Shown: positions 43,701 to 51,177, numbered from the stretch's first letter. The stretch: 64,000 nucleotides of DNA from Rhizobium oryzihabitans (GCF_010669145.1 NZ_CP048635.1:744001-808000); one strand, 5' to 3'. Made by a program: numbers and translations. The notes: generated from the letters alone by a model not told the origin.

Positions 43701-45135
43701 CCACCGTCCACGAACCGGCGAGATAGTCGGAATGGGCCTCGCCGGCATAGATCAGGGTTTCGAGTTGTGCGTCGGAGAGCAGGCCGTGAATGTTGGTCGG
43801 TAAGTGTGGCCGGTAGCTTGGCTTCGGCGGCGCAACACTCGCCATCGCCACCGATTGCACGAGCTTGGTCGGATGCGCCGTAGAGCCGGGAATACGGATA
43901 ACCTGAAGTCCGTATTCCTCGTAGATGGCGTCGGAGATACGGCCATCCTCGGCCGCCTGCCAGTCGACGGTCTCGTATTCGAGCGCCACGGCTTCGGGCT
44001 CGGCCAGCGGCGCGGAAGGAGCCGGCCTTGCGGCAGCGGCACGGTTCAGATAGCCGCGCACGGTGCGGGGCGCGGGCGCGGTGACCACAGGGACCGCGAC
44101 GGACGGATCGACAGGCAGGCGCACAGGCAGATGCGTGTCGAGCCAGCCCATCAGCGTAGCAACATCCGGCGCGACACCGGGAGCGGCCGGAAAGAGAGCC
44201 GGATCATCGGCGGGCAGCTTGTCGATGACGGTGATCCGTGTCGGGATCGTCGTGCCGTGCTTGGCATAGACCGAGCCGTCGATCGCGGCGGAGAAGACGA
44301 CGCGACCCCGCTCCTGCAGCCGGGTAAAGGCAGGAGTCCAGGCAACATTGTCAGGCGCGAAGTTCGCGCCGGTGATCGTCACCAGTCGTCCGCCGGGTGC
44401 AAGACGCGCCAGCGCCGAGGCGACGTGGCGATAGGCGGCGTCGGCCATGCGACCCTCAACATTGGCCATGGCAGAAAATGGTGGGTTCATCAGCACGATG
44501 GAAGGAACCAGACCGGGATCGAGATGATCGTCGATCTGGGCAGCATCGAAGCGGGTGACGGAAACGGCCGGAAACAGGGAAGAAAGCAGGCCGGCGCGCA
44601 GCTCGGCCAGCTCGTTGAGCACAAGCGCGCCTCCGGCGATCTCGGCGAGAATGGCGAGCAGCCCGGTGCCGGCCGAAGGTTCCAGCACACGATCGGCGGG
44701 CGTGATCGCCGCTGCCGTCGCGGCCACCAGGCCGAGCGGAACCGGCGTCGAGAATTGCTGGAAGGTCTGTGCCTCTTCGGATCGCCGTGTGTGGGTCGGC
44801 AGGAGGCTGGCGATTTTCGACAGGGCGGAAAGTCGTGCAGCCGGAGAACCGGCTTTACGGAAAAGCGCCTTTCCGTATTTGCGCAGGAAGAGGACGGTTG
44901 CGGCCTCGCAGGCGTCATAGCCGGTTTTCCAGTCCCAGGCGCCGGCCGCATCGGAAGCTCCGAAAGCGGTTTCCATTGCGGCGCGCAGCGTAACGGCATC
45001 GACACGCTGGCCGCGCTCGAGATGGGGAAGAAGAAGATCGGCGGCCGCGAAGACGGAAGCGGCCGTGTCGGTGTCGGAAGCAAGCGGGAGTGACGCGGAA
45101 GCAGGAGCCGCCGCAGATGCGGAAATCATGTTCAT
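40786..45135 (-). CDS. Very large methyltransferase-helicase, strawberry notch/DarB-like
   Basis: 1449 residues from ATG 45135. An N-terminal helical part is followed by a class I methyltransferase domain (AdoMet motif RVLEPSAGTGLLAIL; catalytic VLMNPPFSAM). A superfamily 2 helicase/ATPase of the strawberry notch type comes next (MIGDGTGVGKGRESASIIL; Walker B GAIIFDEAHEMQNAG; C-terminal QGLGRTHRTNQAQPP). Phage P1 DarB, which protects DNA from type I restriction, has the same combination. An antirestriction role in the recipient is likely but inferred. ATG 45129 is an alternative start. The longer frame back to 45459 lacks coding character. It is the largest gene of the element in this window. 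Confidence 0.9.
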   Translation of the reverse strand: MNMISASAAAPASASLPLASDTDTAASVFAAADLLLPHLERGQRVDAVTLRAAMETAFGASDAAGAWDWKTGYDACEAATVLFLRKYGKALFRKAGSPAARLSALSKIASLLPTHTRRSEEAQTFQQFSTPVPLGLVAATAAAITPADRVLEPSAGTGLLAILAEIAGGALVLNELAELRAGLLSSLFPAVSVTRFDAAQIDDHLDPGLVPSIVLMNPPFSAMANVEGRMADAAYRHVASALARLAPGGRLVTITGANFAPDNVAWTPAFTRLQERGRVVFSAAIDGSVYAKHGTTIPTRITVIDKLPADDPALFPAAPGVAPDVATLMGWLDTHLPVRLPVDPSVAVPVVTAPAPRTVRGYLNRAAAARPAPSAPLAEPEAVALEYETVDWQAAEDGRISDAIYEEYGLQVIRIPGSTAHPTKLVQSVAMASVAPPKPSYRPHLPTNIHGLLSDAQLETLIYAGEAHSDYLAGSWTVDETFDLVSAAPEDAKNAVRFRRGFMIGDGTGVGKGRESASIILDNWMQGRRKAVWISKSDKLIEDAQRDWSALGMERLLVTPLSRFPQGKPITLPEGVLFTTYATLRSDDRGTRVSRVKQIVEWLGKDFDGAIIFDEAHEMQNAGGGKGERGEVAASQQGRAGLRLQHALPNARVTYVSATGATTVHNLAYAQRLGLWGGKDFPFSNRAEFVTAIEDGGVAAMEVLARDLRALGLYTARSLSFDGVEYELVEHELAPEQRRIYDAYAGAFQIIHNNLDAAMQAANITGDTGTLNKQAKSAARSAFESAKQRFFGHLLTSMKSPTLIRSITRDLEEGHSAVVQIVSTGEALMERRLGDLPTEEWNDVRVDITPREYVLDYLSHSFPVQLYEPFTDSEGNMSSRPVYRDGQPVESREAVARRDALIENLASLPPVPGALDQLVQHFGTDMVAEVTGRSRRIVRKRSSGDIDRLVVESRAASANLSETQAFMDDDKRVLVFSDAGGTGRSYHAELSAKNTRLRVHYLLEPGWKADKAIQGLGRTHRTNQAQPPLFRPIATNVKAEKRFRSTIARRLDTLGAITRGQRQTGGQGLFRPEDNLESVYARDALRQLYLLLVRGKVEGCSLDRFEDATGLKLMDSTGIKDDLPPITTFLNRLLALTIELQGILFAAFEQLLTAKIEGAIASGTYDVGLETLTAESFVVIDRKTIYVHPGTGAETRLVTITERKRNRPVTLAEALGHLDDPRARLLINERSGRAAVQIPTTSVMLDDGEIERRVRLIRPMEGHNIPVKLMAETYWLEADHDAFAAAWNAELAEVPEFTDGTIHVVAGLLLPIWKRLPQESTRVYRLQTDEGERIIGRRVSPAWAATATTTGTTSLTPDEAFTALMDARTILDLAEGLQLRRVRVMGANRIELSGFDDTMRERLTAYGLFHEIISWKLRMFVPVDANGPVVLAKLLDRWPVERIGEREAA

Positions 45136-45143
45136 GGGAACGA

Positions 45144-45241
45144 CCTCGGGAGAGCAGAACAGGATTGAGCCGCGCAGCGCTCTCTCTCGACCGCACAGGC
45201 TCAAACCCGTCCCGGCAACCCTCTCCCTCTCCGTCCCGAGG
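45144..45241 (-). promoter_or_regulatory. Inverted-repeat leader of the methylase-helicase gene (family B)
   Basis: Outer arms CCTCGGGA (45144-45151) and TCCCGAGG (45234-45241) are perfect, and inner arms TTGAGCC (45165-45171) and GGCTCAA (45198-45204) are perfect. The loop holds CTCTCTC. The proximal outer arm contains the GAGG ribosome binding site, so folding would hide it. Confidence 0.65.
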
Positions 45242-45343
45242 AAAGACGCCCGACTACGAGGTGGAAATAGCCGTGGCTGCCATGACAAGAGCACCCGACC
45301 GTTGGGTGGGACGCTCAGCCGATAGACGTGGGTTTCGATGATC

Positions 45344-45760
45344 TCAGGCATCAGGATCACCTTCATCGAGAACCTGGGCGAGCCAACCATCGGTATAGGT
45401 CCATGCGACGGTCTCGCCGGTGGCGAGATCAAGGACGTGCGCCCCGCCGCCGAAACCATCGATCCGCGGGCGTGAGCAGGTGTTGGCGTACTGGAAACCC
45501 CAACGACCTGTCAGGCCGAACTCGGCCGCGCAGATCTTCACGAACTGGATCAGACGCTCGGGATCGCCGGTGACGTCATCGTGCATCCAGAGCTGAGTGC
45601 CACCATGTTCGGGCTGGATCGAGAGAAGGAAGCCCTCGGAAGGCGGTTCCTCCGAGGCGCCTTCCTCGGAGAGCTTGTTGTAAAGGTCGAGCGCGCGGGC
45701 GGCATTGTCGGGCGTGCCGACGTCGAGCAGGCAGGAGAAATGAGTGAAGTAGTTGGCCAT
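45344..45760 (-). CDS. Hypothetical 138-residue protein
   Basis: Starts MANYFTHFSCLLDVGTPDNA with an AGGAG site. An alpha/beta pattern follows (DLYNKLSEEGASEEPPSEGF, FVKICAAEFGLTGRWGFQYA) with acidic patches. It has no membrane segment and no known catalytic motif. Similar small soluble proteins recur in the leading regions of related ICEs. It follows a family A hairpin at 45783-45802 that leaves about 22 bases to its start. Function is unknown. Confidence 0.75.
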   Translation of the reverse strand: MANYFTHFSCLLDVGTPDNAARALDLYNKLSEEGASEEPPSEGFLLSIQPEHGGTQLWMHDDVTGDPERLIQFVKICAAEFGLTGRWGFQYANTCSRPRIDGFGGGAHVLDLATGETVAWTYTDGWLAQVLDEGDPDA

Positions 45761-45782
45761 ATCAGGCTCCTGAAACGCAAAT

Positions 45783-45802
45783 GCCCGGCGCGATGGCCGG
45801 GC
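45783..45802 (-). terminator. Family A hairpin between two small genes
   Basis: GCCCGGC-CATCGC-GCCGGGC on the - strand, then ATTTGCGTTTC and directly the AGGAG site of the gene at 45760. It may end the upstream transcript or act in the leader of the next gene. Confidence 0.6.
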
Positions 45803-45829
45803 GAGGTTGAGGGGATGCTTGCGGCTATG

Positions 45830-46024
45830 TCAGAGGCGGAAGTGGGCCACGAGCCGCTGCGCGTCGGCGTGATGCCGGAGCATTTCGCGATAGAAGCGCT
45901 TGCGGGCTTCCCGCTTCGCCGGATCGCGGCGGGCGCTGCGCGCGAGCCTGCGGCGCGCGGCGCGGATGACGGCCCGGTTGCTGTCCCAGACCATGATGTC
46001 GAGCCTCAGATAGGTGGCGTACAT
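45830..46024 (-). CDS. Small basic Arg-rich protein
   Basis: A 64-residue, strongly basic protein (RAARRRLARSARRDPAKREA) of predicted helical structure starting MYATYLRLDIMVWDSNR. It overlaps the next gene upstream by 19 bases and is followed 27 bases later by a family A hairpin. It may bind nucleic acid, judged by charge only. Confidence 0.6.
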   Translation of the reverse strand: MYATYLRLDIMVWDSNRAVIRAARRRLARSARRDPAKREARKRFYREMLRHHADAQRLVAHFRL

Positions 46025-46434
46025 TTGAGCCCCCTACAGTTGATGCGTTCGCACAGGGCGTCGATCCGGGTCAGATCAAGGCCGGCGTGAGCGCCGTCAT
46101 TGGTGAGGATGCTCCCGAGCGGCGGATCGATGTCGCCCCGCGCAAGGGCGATCTGAAGCAGCCGGAGACCAGCCAGTACGGCATCGCGCTCCTGGGCCGT
46201 GACCGCGACGGTCAGGAACGCTTCGATGGTCTCGTCATCTTCGAGCAGGCGAACGCCGTCGTCCGCGTCGATTTCGAAGTCGTCATATTCCGACACAGAG
46301 CCGGTAGCGAACCATTCGCCTTCATACATGAAGCTGTTGGCGAGGCTTCGCGCCTGCTCCGGCGTCGCAGCCTCGACGACGGTTTCGTAATAGACCAGGG
46401 CATCATGGCGTGCGGTGACAACAAATTTCGGCAT
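46006..46434 (-). CDS. Hypothetical 142-residue protein
   Basis: Starts MPKFVVTARHDALVYYETVV with GAGGAG upstream. The N-terminal part is a beta-alpha-beta pattern (VEAATPEQARSLANSFMYEG), followed by an acidic segment (DDFEIDADDGVRLLEDDETI) and a helical C-terminus. There is no known domain. It lies between a family A hairpin (46457-46476) and the small basic gene, which it overlaps by 19 bases. Function is unknown. Confidence 0.75.
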   Translation of the reverse strand: MPKFVVTARHDALVYYETVVEAATPEQARSLANSFMYEGEWFATGSVSEYDDFEIDADDGVRLLEDDETIEAFLTVAVTAQERDAVLAGLRLLQIALARGDIDPPLGSILTNDGAHAGLDLTRIDALCERINCRGLKCTPPI

Positions 46435-46456
46435 GGGGGACTCCTCAAATGAAAGC

Positions 46457-46476
46457 GCCCGGCGCGGGGGCCGGGC
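46457..46476 (-). terminator. Family A hairpin between two genes
   Basis: GCCCGGC-CCCCGC-GCCGGGC on the - strand, followed by GCTTTCATTTGAGGAG and the start at 46434. It lies about 30 bases after the stop of the upstream gene and leaves no room for a normal promoter downstream. Confidence 0.6.
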
Positions 46477-46506
46477 TGGATCGGGGAATGTGGTGGGGCA
46501 TCGGGG

Positions 46507-47055
46507 TCAGGCAGCCTGGAACAGCGCTGCCCGGACGGTCTGCCGCCAATCAGGATGAACCAGGCGGCCTTCGAGGACGCTGGCGCGGAAACGAAGCACG
46601 CGGGCGGTGCTGTGATTGTCCCATCCGGCCTCCAGGGAGGCTTCGCCGCGCAGCTTGCTCGCCTTTGCCACGACAAGGCGGGCCTCGCCGTCGGAGGCGA
46701 CGGGATCGCACCATCGGATGCCGCGCTGCCACGGCTCGCCGGCAAGCACTTGCCGGTGCTCACCGTCAACGACAACAAACAGCCGGGGCTGGAAACCGAT
46801 GGCATCGTCGTCGCCGGTGACGATACGGCTCTGTCGGGCAATCCCTTCGACGAAGGCGATCGCCTCATCGAGCGAGCCGCATTGCGCCAGTTCGATCGTG
46901 GTAACCGTGGAATAGGAACCGTAGATTGGATCGTCTTCCGGATACTCAATTTCTCCGAGGCAGGTGACGCGCAGGGGAAATTTCCGGGAGGCCAACAGAG
47001 CGGCAACGGCGCGCGAAACTGGAACGCCGGCATTCGCAAAGGTGAAACTGTTCAT
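46507..47055 (-). CDS. Hypothetical 182-residue protein
   Basis: Starts MNSFTFANAGVPVSRAVAAL, chosen because a CGGAGATATCGTG site precedes it and the frame upstream lies in the shared leader. A soluble alpha/beta protein with KFPLRVTCLGEIEYPEDDPI, LDEAIAFVEGIARQSR and ARVLRFRASVLEGRL. It has no known domain and no membrane segment. The leader is a family B inverted repeat. It sits between the ardB-containing pair and other small genes. Function is unknown. Confidence 0.75.
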   Translation of the reverse strand: MNSFTFANAGVPVSRAVAALLASRKFPLRVTCLGEIEYPEDDPIYGSYSTVTTIELAQCGSLDEAIAFVEGIARQSRIVTGDDDAIGFQPRLFVVVDGEHRQVLAGEPWQRGIRWCDPVASDGEARLVVAKASKLRGEASLEAGWDNHSTARVLRFRASVLEGRLVHPDWRQTVRAALFQAA

Positions 47056-47065
47056 CACGATATCT

Positions 47066-47113
47066 CCGCGACGGGCGGCGGAAGCCTCTCTCCCGACCCT
47101 CATCCCGCCACGG
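47066..47113 (-). promoter_or_regulatory. Inverted-repeat leader (family B)
   Basis: CCGCGACGGG (47066-47075) faces CCCGCCACGG (47104-47113), 8 of 10 pairs, with CTCTCTC in the loop. The CGGAG ribosome binding site of the gene at 47055 overlaps the proximal arm. Confidence 0.5.
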
Positions 47114-47170
47114 CCAAACCGGCCCTACTCTCCCTCTCATCGCTCTCGCATTGCGGCCGTGGCCGGCATG

Positions 47171-47205
47171 AAAAAAGCGCCCCACCGATCGGCAGGACGC
47201 TTTTT
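47171..47205 (-). terminator. Intrinsic terminator of the ardB gene
   Basis: On the - strand AAAAAGCGTCC, an inner CTGCC-GATC-GGTGG, and GGCGCTTTTTT form a hairpin with a T run 6 bases after the ardB stop. Confidence 0.8.
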
Positions 47206-47210
47206 GAGAT

Positions 47211-47633
47211 TCAATCGATGGCCTGGAATATCTCGGACGCCTCGGGATGGCCGTCCAGATTGTCGCGAAGGCGGTGGAAGCTTTCCACCAGTAGGTCGGA
47301 TTCGTATTGGAAGGTGAGATGCGAAAGCGTGAACATCGTGGCGATGATGCCGGCGGCCTCCGCCGAGACCTCGCCACGAAACTCCGTGAGGCCGCTTTCG
47401 ATCCGGTAACGTGGCCTGGACGTCGGTGCGAGGAACAGCGGCTGATCATGATGCTCGTAGAAATTCCAGAAGCCGCCGCGATAGTCGTCGGGGCTGAGCC
47501 GCTCCATGATCGTATAGACCGCGGCCTCGGCGACGATGAAGAGCCGATGCCCGAACAGCGTCGGCAGGAACTTCCCGCGGCGATGATCCGGAACGAGGGT
47601 TGCAAAATGAGAAGTAGCGACTTGCGTAGACAT
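47211..47633 (-). CDS. ardB: Antirestriction protein, ArdB/KlcA family
   Basis: The 140-residue protein (MSTQVATSHFATLVPDHRRG) has the family pattern LFIVAEAAVYTIMERLSPDD, YRGGFWNFYE and SAEAAGIIATMFTLSHLTFQ. ArdB/KlcA proteins block type I restriction without mimicking DNA, so this likely protects the element on entry. The same frame is open upstream into the preceding gene because of a frame break there (see 47729-48026), giving a misleading fused frame of 271 residues. ATG 47633 after a CTCCGGAG site is the family start. Confidence 0.92.
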   Translation of the reverse strand: MSTQVATSHFATLVPDHRRGKFLPTLFGHRLFIVAEAAVYTIMERLSPDDYRGGFWNFYEHHDQPLFLAPTSRPRYRIESGLTEFRGEVSAEAAGIIATMFTLSHLTFQYESDLLVESFHRLRDNLDGHPEASEIFQAID

Positions 47634-47669
47634 GGAACTGGTTCTCCGGAGAGCGGAAAAGGACAGGAC

Positions 47670-47697
47670 CGGACGGCGCTCTCTCTTTGCCCGTCCG
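47670..47697 (-). promoter_or_regulatory. Inverted-repeat leader of ardB (family B)
   Basis: CGGACGG (47670-47676) and CCGTCCG (47691-47697) are perfect 7-bp arms with CTCTCTC in the loop. A purine-rich tract lies farther upstream in the transcript as in the other family B leaders. Confidence 0.6.
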
Positions 47698-47728
47698 AAC
47701 CCATCCCGGCCCCGCAGCACTCTTCCTC

Positions 47729-48026
47729 TCAGTCCCAAAGTTCGTCCGCGATCTCGCGCGTGAGCATGGTCCGTGCCTTCATCATCACGTCCGTCACCGG
47801 ACGTGTCGATATGCCCATAGAACCGCGCGCGTCGACCATTCTCGGTCCAGTCGGCATAATAGCAGTAGGTCTGTTCCGTGCGCCGGAAGGCCCTCATGTC
47901 GGATGCCCAGTGCGGCTTCGGCTCGACGACAACGGTGACGGTGCCATGCGTCTCCTCCCACGGAAGCGAACGCTCCGCGGGAGGATTGCTGCGATCGTCG
48001 GCGAAGATCTCGTCGATCGTCGTCAT
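47729..48026 (-). CDS. Hypothetical ICE protein with an internal frame break
   Basis: The first frame starts MTTIDEIFADDRSNPPAERS and reads to RRARFYG. From there one base must be skipped in a GGG (47814-47816) to enter a natural ending, ISTRPVTDVMMKARTM then LTREIADELWD, with a stop at 47729-47731. Without the skip the frame runs into ardB. The repaired product is about 98 residues. It overlaps the gene upstream by 4 bases. It may be mutated, mis-sequenced or frameshifted. The soluble protein has no known domain. Confidence 0.65.
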
Positions 48027-48292
48027 GATGCACCTCCGTCTTCGGGGTTCTCGATGAAACCGGCCGGATCGTCGGGATCGGGCGGCAGATAGAGATCGTA
48101 AGGATTGCCGTCGGCGAGATGGCCGAACGGCGTCATGACGATATCGCCGTCATCCGCGCGGCCTACGGCGCAGACGACATAGCGACGCTCGCGGGTGACG
48201 GCATCCAGGCACTCCATGAGTGCGAGATTGCCGTCGCCGGCGGCGCGAAGCAGGGTGTTGAAGTTCGTGCGGGCATGGTCGGGGATGGCCAT
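48023..48292 (-). CDS. DUF6117-type small protein
   Basis: An 89-residue protein with the family pattern MAIPDHARTNFNTLLRAAGD, GNLALMECLDAVTRERRYVV and FGHLADGNPYDLYLPPDPDD. Such proteins recur in ICEs and plasmids. Function is unknown. A GGAG site lies 7 bases upstream of ATG 48292, directly after a family A hairpin. It overlaps the next gene by 4 bases. Confidence 0.82.
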   Translation of the reverse strand: MAIPDHARTNFNTLLRAAGDGNLALMECLDAVTRERRYVVCAVGRADDGDIVMTPFGHLADGNPYDLYLPPDPDDPAGFIENPEDGGAS

Positions 48293-48315
48293 GAGGTTTC
48301 TCCAGAAACGAAAAA

Positions 48316-48335
48316 GCCCGGCGCGATGGCCGGGC
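48316..48335 (-). terminator. Family A hairpin before the DUF6117 gene
   Basis: GCCCGGC-CATCGC-GCCGGGC on the - strand, followed by TTTTTCGTTTC and TGGAG of the next gene. It looks like an intrinsic terminator but leaves only about 23 bases to the start codon. Confidence 0.65.
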
Positions 48336-48376
48336 CGGGTTGATCGGGAAGGTATGTGCTCAAAGCGCCGCGCGGT

Positions 48377-48796
48377 TTATGGATTTATCGGAATGTACTG
48401 ACCGAGAACCGGCGTCAGCGCGTCGTTGATCGCGTGCAGAAGTGCCGTGCGCTCGCCGTCCGACAGACGGGAGAGCGCATGGTCGGGGATGAGATTGTTG
48501 ACCGCGTGGGTGGCATCGTCGATCAGGCCGTCGAATTCCTCGGAGGCGAGAGCGGCACTATCCGGGACCGCCTCCTGACCGGCCTCCGTGCCGTCATCGA
48601 CGAAGCCGTCGATGACGACGACATCGAGCGTATAGCTGCCGATCATCGTGTCGTCGGACAGGAATCCGGCGCCCATCAGCCGCGAACGAATGGCATCGTC
48701 GGTGGCCTCTGCGGCCCAGACATATTCCTTTCGCTCGTCAATCAGGACGCCGCTTTCGTCCTCCAGGTCGAATTCGAGAGTGGCATGAATTTTCAT
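48377..48796 (-). CDS. Hypothetical 139-residue acidic protein
   Basis: Starts MKIHATLEFDLEDESGVLID with a GGAG site 10 bases upstream. A beta-rich start is followed by an Asp/Glu-rich middle (VVIDGFVDDGTEAGQEAVPD) and a helical end (DHALSRLSDGERTALLHAIN). It has no known domain. A strongly acidic surface could mean DNA mimicry, as in other antirestriction proteins, but this is only a suggestion. It lies between parB-like and DUF6117 genes. Confidence 0.75.
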   Translation of the reverse strand: MKIHATLEFDLEDESGVLIDERKEYVWAAEATDDAIRSRLMGAGFLSDDTMIGSYTLDVVVIDGFVDDGTEAGQEAVPDSAALASEEFDGLIDDATHAVNNLIPDHALSRLSDGERTALLHAINDALTPVLGQYIPINP

Positions 48797-48818
48797 CGTT
48801 ATTCTCCAAAACAAAAAA

Positions 48819-48837
48819 GCCCGGCATGGGACCGGGC
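48819..48837 (-). terminator. Family A hairpin after the ParB-like gene
   Basis: GCCCGG-TCCCATG-CCGGGC on the - strand with TTTTTTGTTTT and then GGAG of the gene at 48796. It looks like an intrinsic terminator placed directly before a ribosome binding site. Confidence 0.7.
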
Positions 48838-48893
48838 TGTGAAACAAGGGAGGGAAGACAGCGGGGCGACCTGAGTCACCCCGCCGATGCGAC

Positions 48894-51068
48894 CTATTCG
48901 GCAGCCACCAGATGTTCGGGTTCCTCACTGCTGGCGCCGTCGTCCGCGGCATCCTCGTCGTCATCGCCTGCGAGGAAATCGGGCAGCGCCGCTTCGTCAC
49001 CGCCATCGCCGTCTGCCGATGGTTCCACGGCCTGATCGGCATCGGAACCGGCAAGACGCAGCGGCTCCGGCAGCCAGCCGGTATCCGCCAGCAGGCGCTC
49101 GGCCTCCTCGACCATTTTGGCCTTTTTCATGTCGGCAATCAGGTCGGCCATCCGATCACCGGCACCTTCGCGCACGGCTTCGAGAATGCGGATTTTGGGG
49201 ACGCGGCCGAGATAGTTGACGGCCGTCGGCCGGAAACCTGCCTCCGCCATGTCTAGGCCGGTGACGCGGGCAAGGCGGTCGGCTTCCGCCATGCGGGTCT
49301 GAAGACCCTGTTCCGTTATGCCGGTCCCGCTGAAGGGGTTCGGCCGCTCATAGAGCGCGTTGATGCCGAACGAGACGCAATGCGCCAGCAGCGCCATGCG
49401 GCTGGTATCATCGAGCGCATGGAGCCAATCCCACAGCGCATCGGCGTCCGTCGGAAGATCCGCCTTCCATCCCGCGTGCCGCTCGGCGACCGACTTCGCA
49501 TAGGGGCTGTCCTTGAGGTCGATGCCCTGCTCGCGGAAGTACACTTCCTGGACCGAGACTCGCACGGTCGATCCGGTGGTAGACTGCTTGAAGCGGTCGC
49601 GCACCAGCCGATGCAGCAGCGCCGTCATGGCGACATGCGGATTGGCGGCCACGGCGTCGCTCAGTGCCACGGTGCGATGCGCCGTCAACTCGATCACCAG
49701 CTTTTCGGGAAGAGGCTTGATCGTGTCCTCTTCTTCCTCGGGCTCGGCCGACTGCCCATCGATGGTGATGGTGGCGCGCTGAACATCAGGCGCCGCCGCA
49801 CCATCCGTATCGCTGCCAGCTTCAGCCTCCGGCGTTCCGCCTTCGGCGCTCTCGACCGGCTCGTCCTCCGGACGGACCCAGCCGCGATCGACCGCAAGCG
49901 TTCCATCCTCGTCGATGCTGACGAAAACGCCGGCGATGGCGATGTCGGCGGGATCGTAGATCGCCGGACGACGCTCGAAAGCTTCGAGCTGCTTTTCGAT
50001 CTCGCCGAGGCGCTGGTCGATGTCGGCGGGCAGTTCGTCAGCGCCTTCATGCTCGGCCTCGATCCGTTCATATTCGTCGCGAAGCGCCTGGCGGGCAGCC
50101 CGCTCCTCCTCGGTGAGATCGGCGAAGGTGAAGCCGAGCGAGCGCAGGCCGTGATCGTGGCCGTAGGGAAGATTGATATCGACCGTGATCCACTTCCAGC
50201 CCTCGGCCGAGATCTCGTCAGCGATGGTCTTCAGCTTCTCGGCAACCAGCCGGTCGAGAAGCGGCACGTCGTCGAGCCAGCCGTTTTCCTCATCGTCGAA
50301 GAGGTAGCGCGGCAGCACCGGGCCACCCGCTGCCATATAGGCGTCGATGCCGACGAAGGCCGCACGCCTGTCGGAAACCGGAACGCTGGTTTCGGTCAGT
50401 ATGTTGCGGATGCGCCAGGGCTCGCGGTAGTGGGACTGCTGGAGGGCCTCCCAGACCTGCTCCTGGCGCTCGTGATGCGGATTCGCGGTGAACGCCTCCA
50501 GTTGCGCCAGCGTCATGCTGTTCTGGGCATAGGCTTCGTGCAGCACCGGCGAGACCTTGGCGAGCGCCATGCGCTGGTCGACATAGCGCTCGGTGGTGAA
50601 GTAGGCGCTGGCGACTTCTGCCTTGGTCATGCCGCCATCGACCATGCGCTTGAACGCCTTGAACTGGTCGAGCGGATGGAGCGCGCGCCGGAAGGTGTTC
50701 TCGGCGAGCGAGTCGTCGACAGCGCTGGTCTTCGCATCGGCCTTCTTGACGATGCAGGGAACGAGGCCATCGGCCGGGAAGCGCCCGGTCTCGACCAACC
50801 GCGCGACGGACCTGTAGCGGCGACCGCCGGCCGGGGTCTCGAAATCGCCGGTTTCGTTGCCGTCAGCATCAAGGATGGCGCGGACATTGAGACCCTGCAC
50901 GAGGTCCTCGCGGCGGTCGATGTCCTGGGTGAGTTCGTCAAGGCCGGCTTCGACGTCGACTTCCCGCACGTTGTCGGCCGAGAGGTGGATGCGATTGAAC
51001 GGAATGTCGCGCGACCGCGAGAAGACAATGATTGCAGGTGCGGACTTTTTCTTGGCAGCTCTTGCCAT
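48894..51068 (-). CDS. Large ParB-like partition protein
   Basis: 724 residues. The N-terminal ParB/Srx domain (about 20-140) has RIHLSADNVREVDVEAGLDE, ETPAGGRRYRSVARLVETGR and SLAENTFRRALHPLDQFKAF. A helix-turn-helix region (TKAEVASAYFTTERYVDQRM) follows. The long C-terminal part is acidic and helical, with no known domain, much larger than ordinary ParB (about 300). It lies 17 kb from parA. ParB-like proteins of this size in ICEs and plasmids may act in partition or as nucleases; no nuclease motif is obvious here. Confidence 0.88.
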   Translation of the reverse strand: MARAAKKKSAPAIIVFSRSRDIPFNRIHLSADNVREVDVEAGLDELTQDIDRREDLVQGLNVRAILDADGNETGDFETPAGGRRYRSVARLVETGRFPADGLVPCIVKKADAKTSAVDDSLAENTFRRALHPLDQFKAFKRMVDGGMTKAEVASAYFTTERYVDQRMALAKVSPVLHEAYAQNSMTLAQLEAFTANPHHERQEQVWEALQQSHYREPWRIRNILTETSVPVSDRRAAFVGIDAYMAAGGPVLPRYLFDDEENGWLDDVPLLDRLVAEKLKTIADEISAEGWKWITVDINLPYGHDHGLRSLGFTFADLTEEERAARQALRDEYERIEAEHEGADELPADIDQRLGEIEKQLEAFERRPAIYDPADIAIAGVFVSIDEDGTLAVDRGWVRPEDEPVESAEGGTPEAEAGSDTDGAAAPDVQRATITIDGQSAEPEEEEDTIKPLPEKLVIELTAHRTVALSDAVAANPHVAMTALLHRLVRDRFKQSTTGSTVRVSVQEVYFREQGIDLKDSPYAKSVAERHAGWKADLPTDADALWDWLHALDDTSRMALLAHCVSFGINALYERPNPFSGTGITEQGLQTRMAEADRLARVTGLDMAEAGFRPTAVNYLGRVPKIRILEAVREGAGDRMADLIADMKKAKMVEEAERLLADTGWLPEPLRLAGSDADQAVEPSADGDGGDEAALPDFLAGDDDEDAADDGASSEEPEHLVAAE

Positions 51069-51080
51069 GGTGGGTTACTC

Positions 51081-51128
51081 CATGACGGGCAGCCGAGAGA
51101 CTCTCTCTCGACCTACCAACCCGTCATG
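51081..51128 (-). promoter_or_regulatory. Nested inverted-repeat leader of the ParB-like gene (family B)
   Basis: CATGACGGG (51081-51089) and CCCGTCATG (51120-51128) are perfect 9-bp arms. Inside, CGAGAGA-CTC-TCTCTCG (51094-51110) is a perfect 7-bp stem. The GGAG ribosome binding site directly joins the proximal arm. Confidence 0.7.
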
Positions 51129-51177
51129 AAATCCCCAGCCTCTCTCTCCCTCTACAGCGCGGGAGGCAGGCTCGGCG

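Noticed and set aside
47211..48026. A single protein fusing the upstream gene with ArdB
   Set aside because: The middle part is Arg/Gly-rich nonsense and both halves have natural starts or ends in other frames.
45783..48837. CRISPR array suggested by repeated GC-rich hairpins
   Set aside because: Repeats are separated by whole genes and not by regular spacers; no cas genes.
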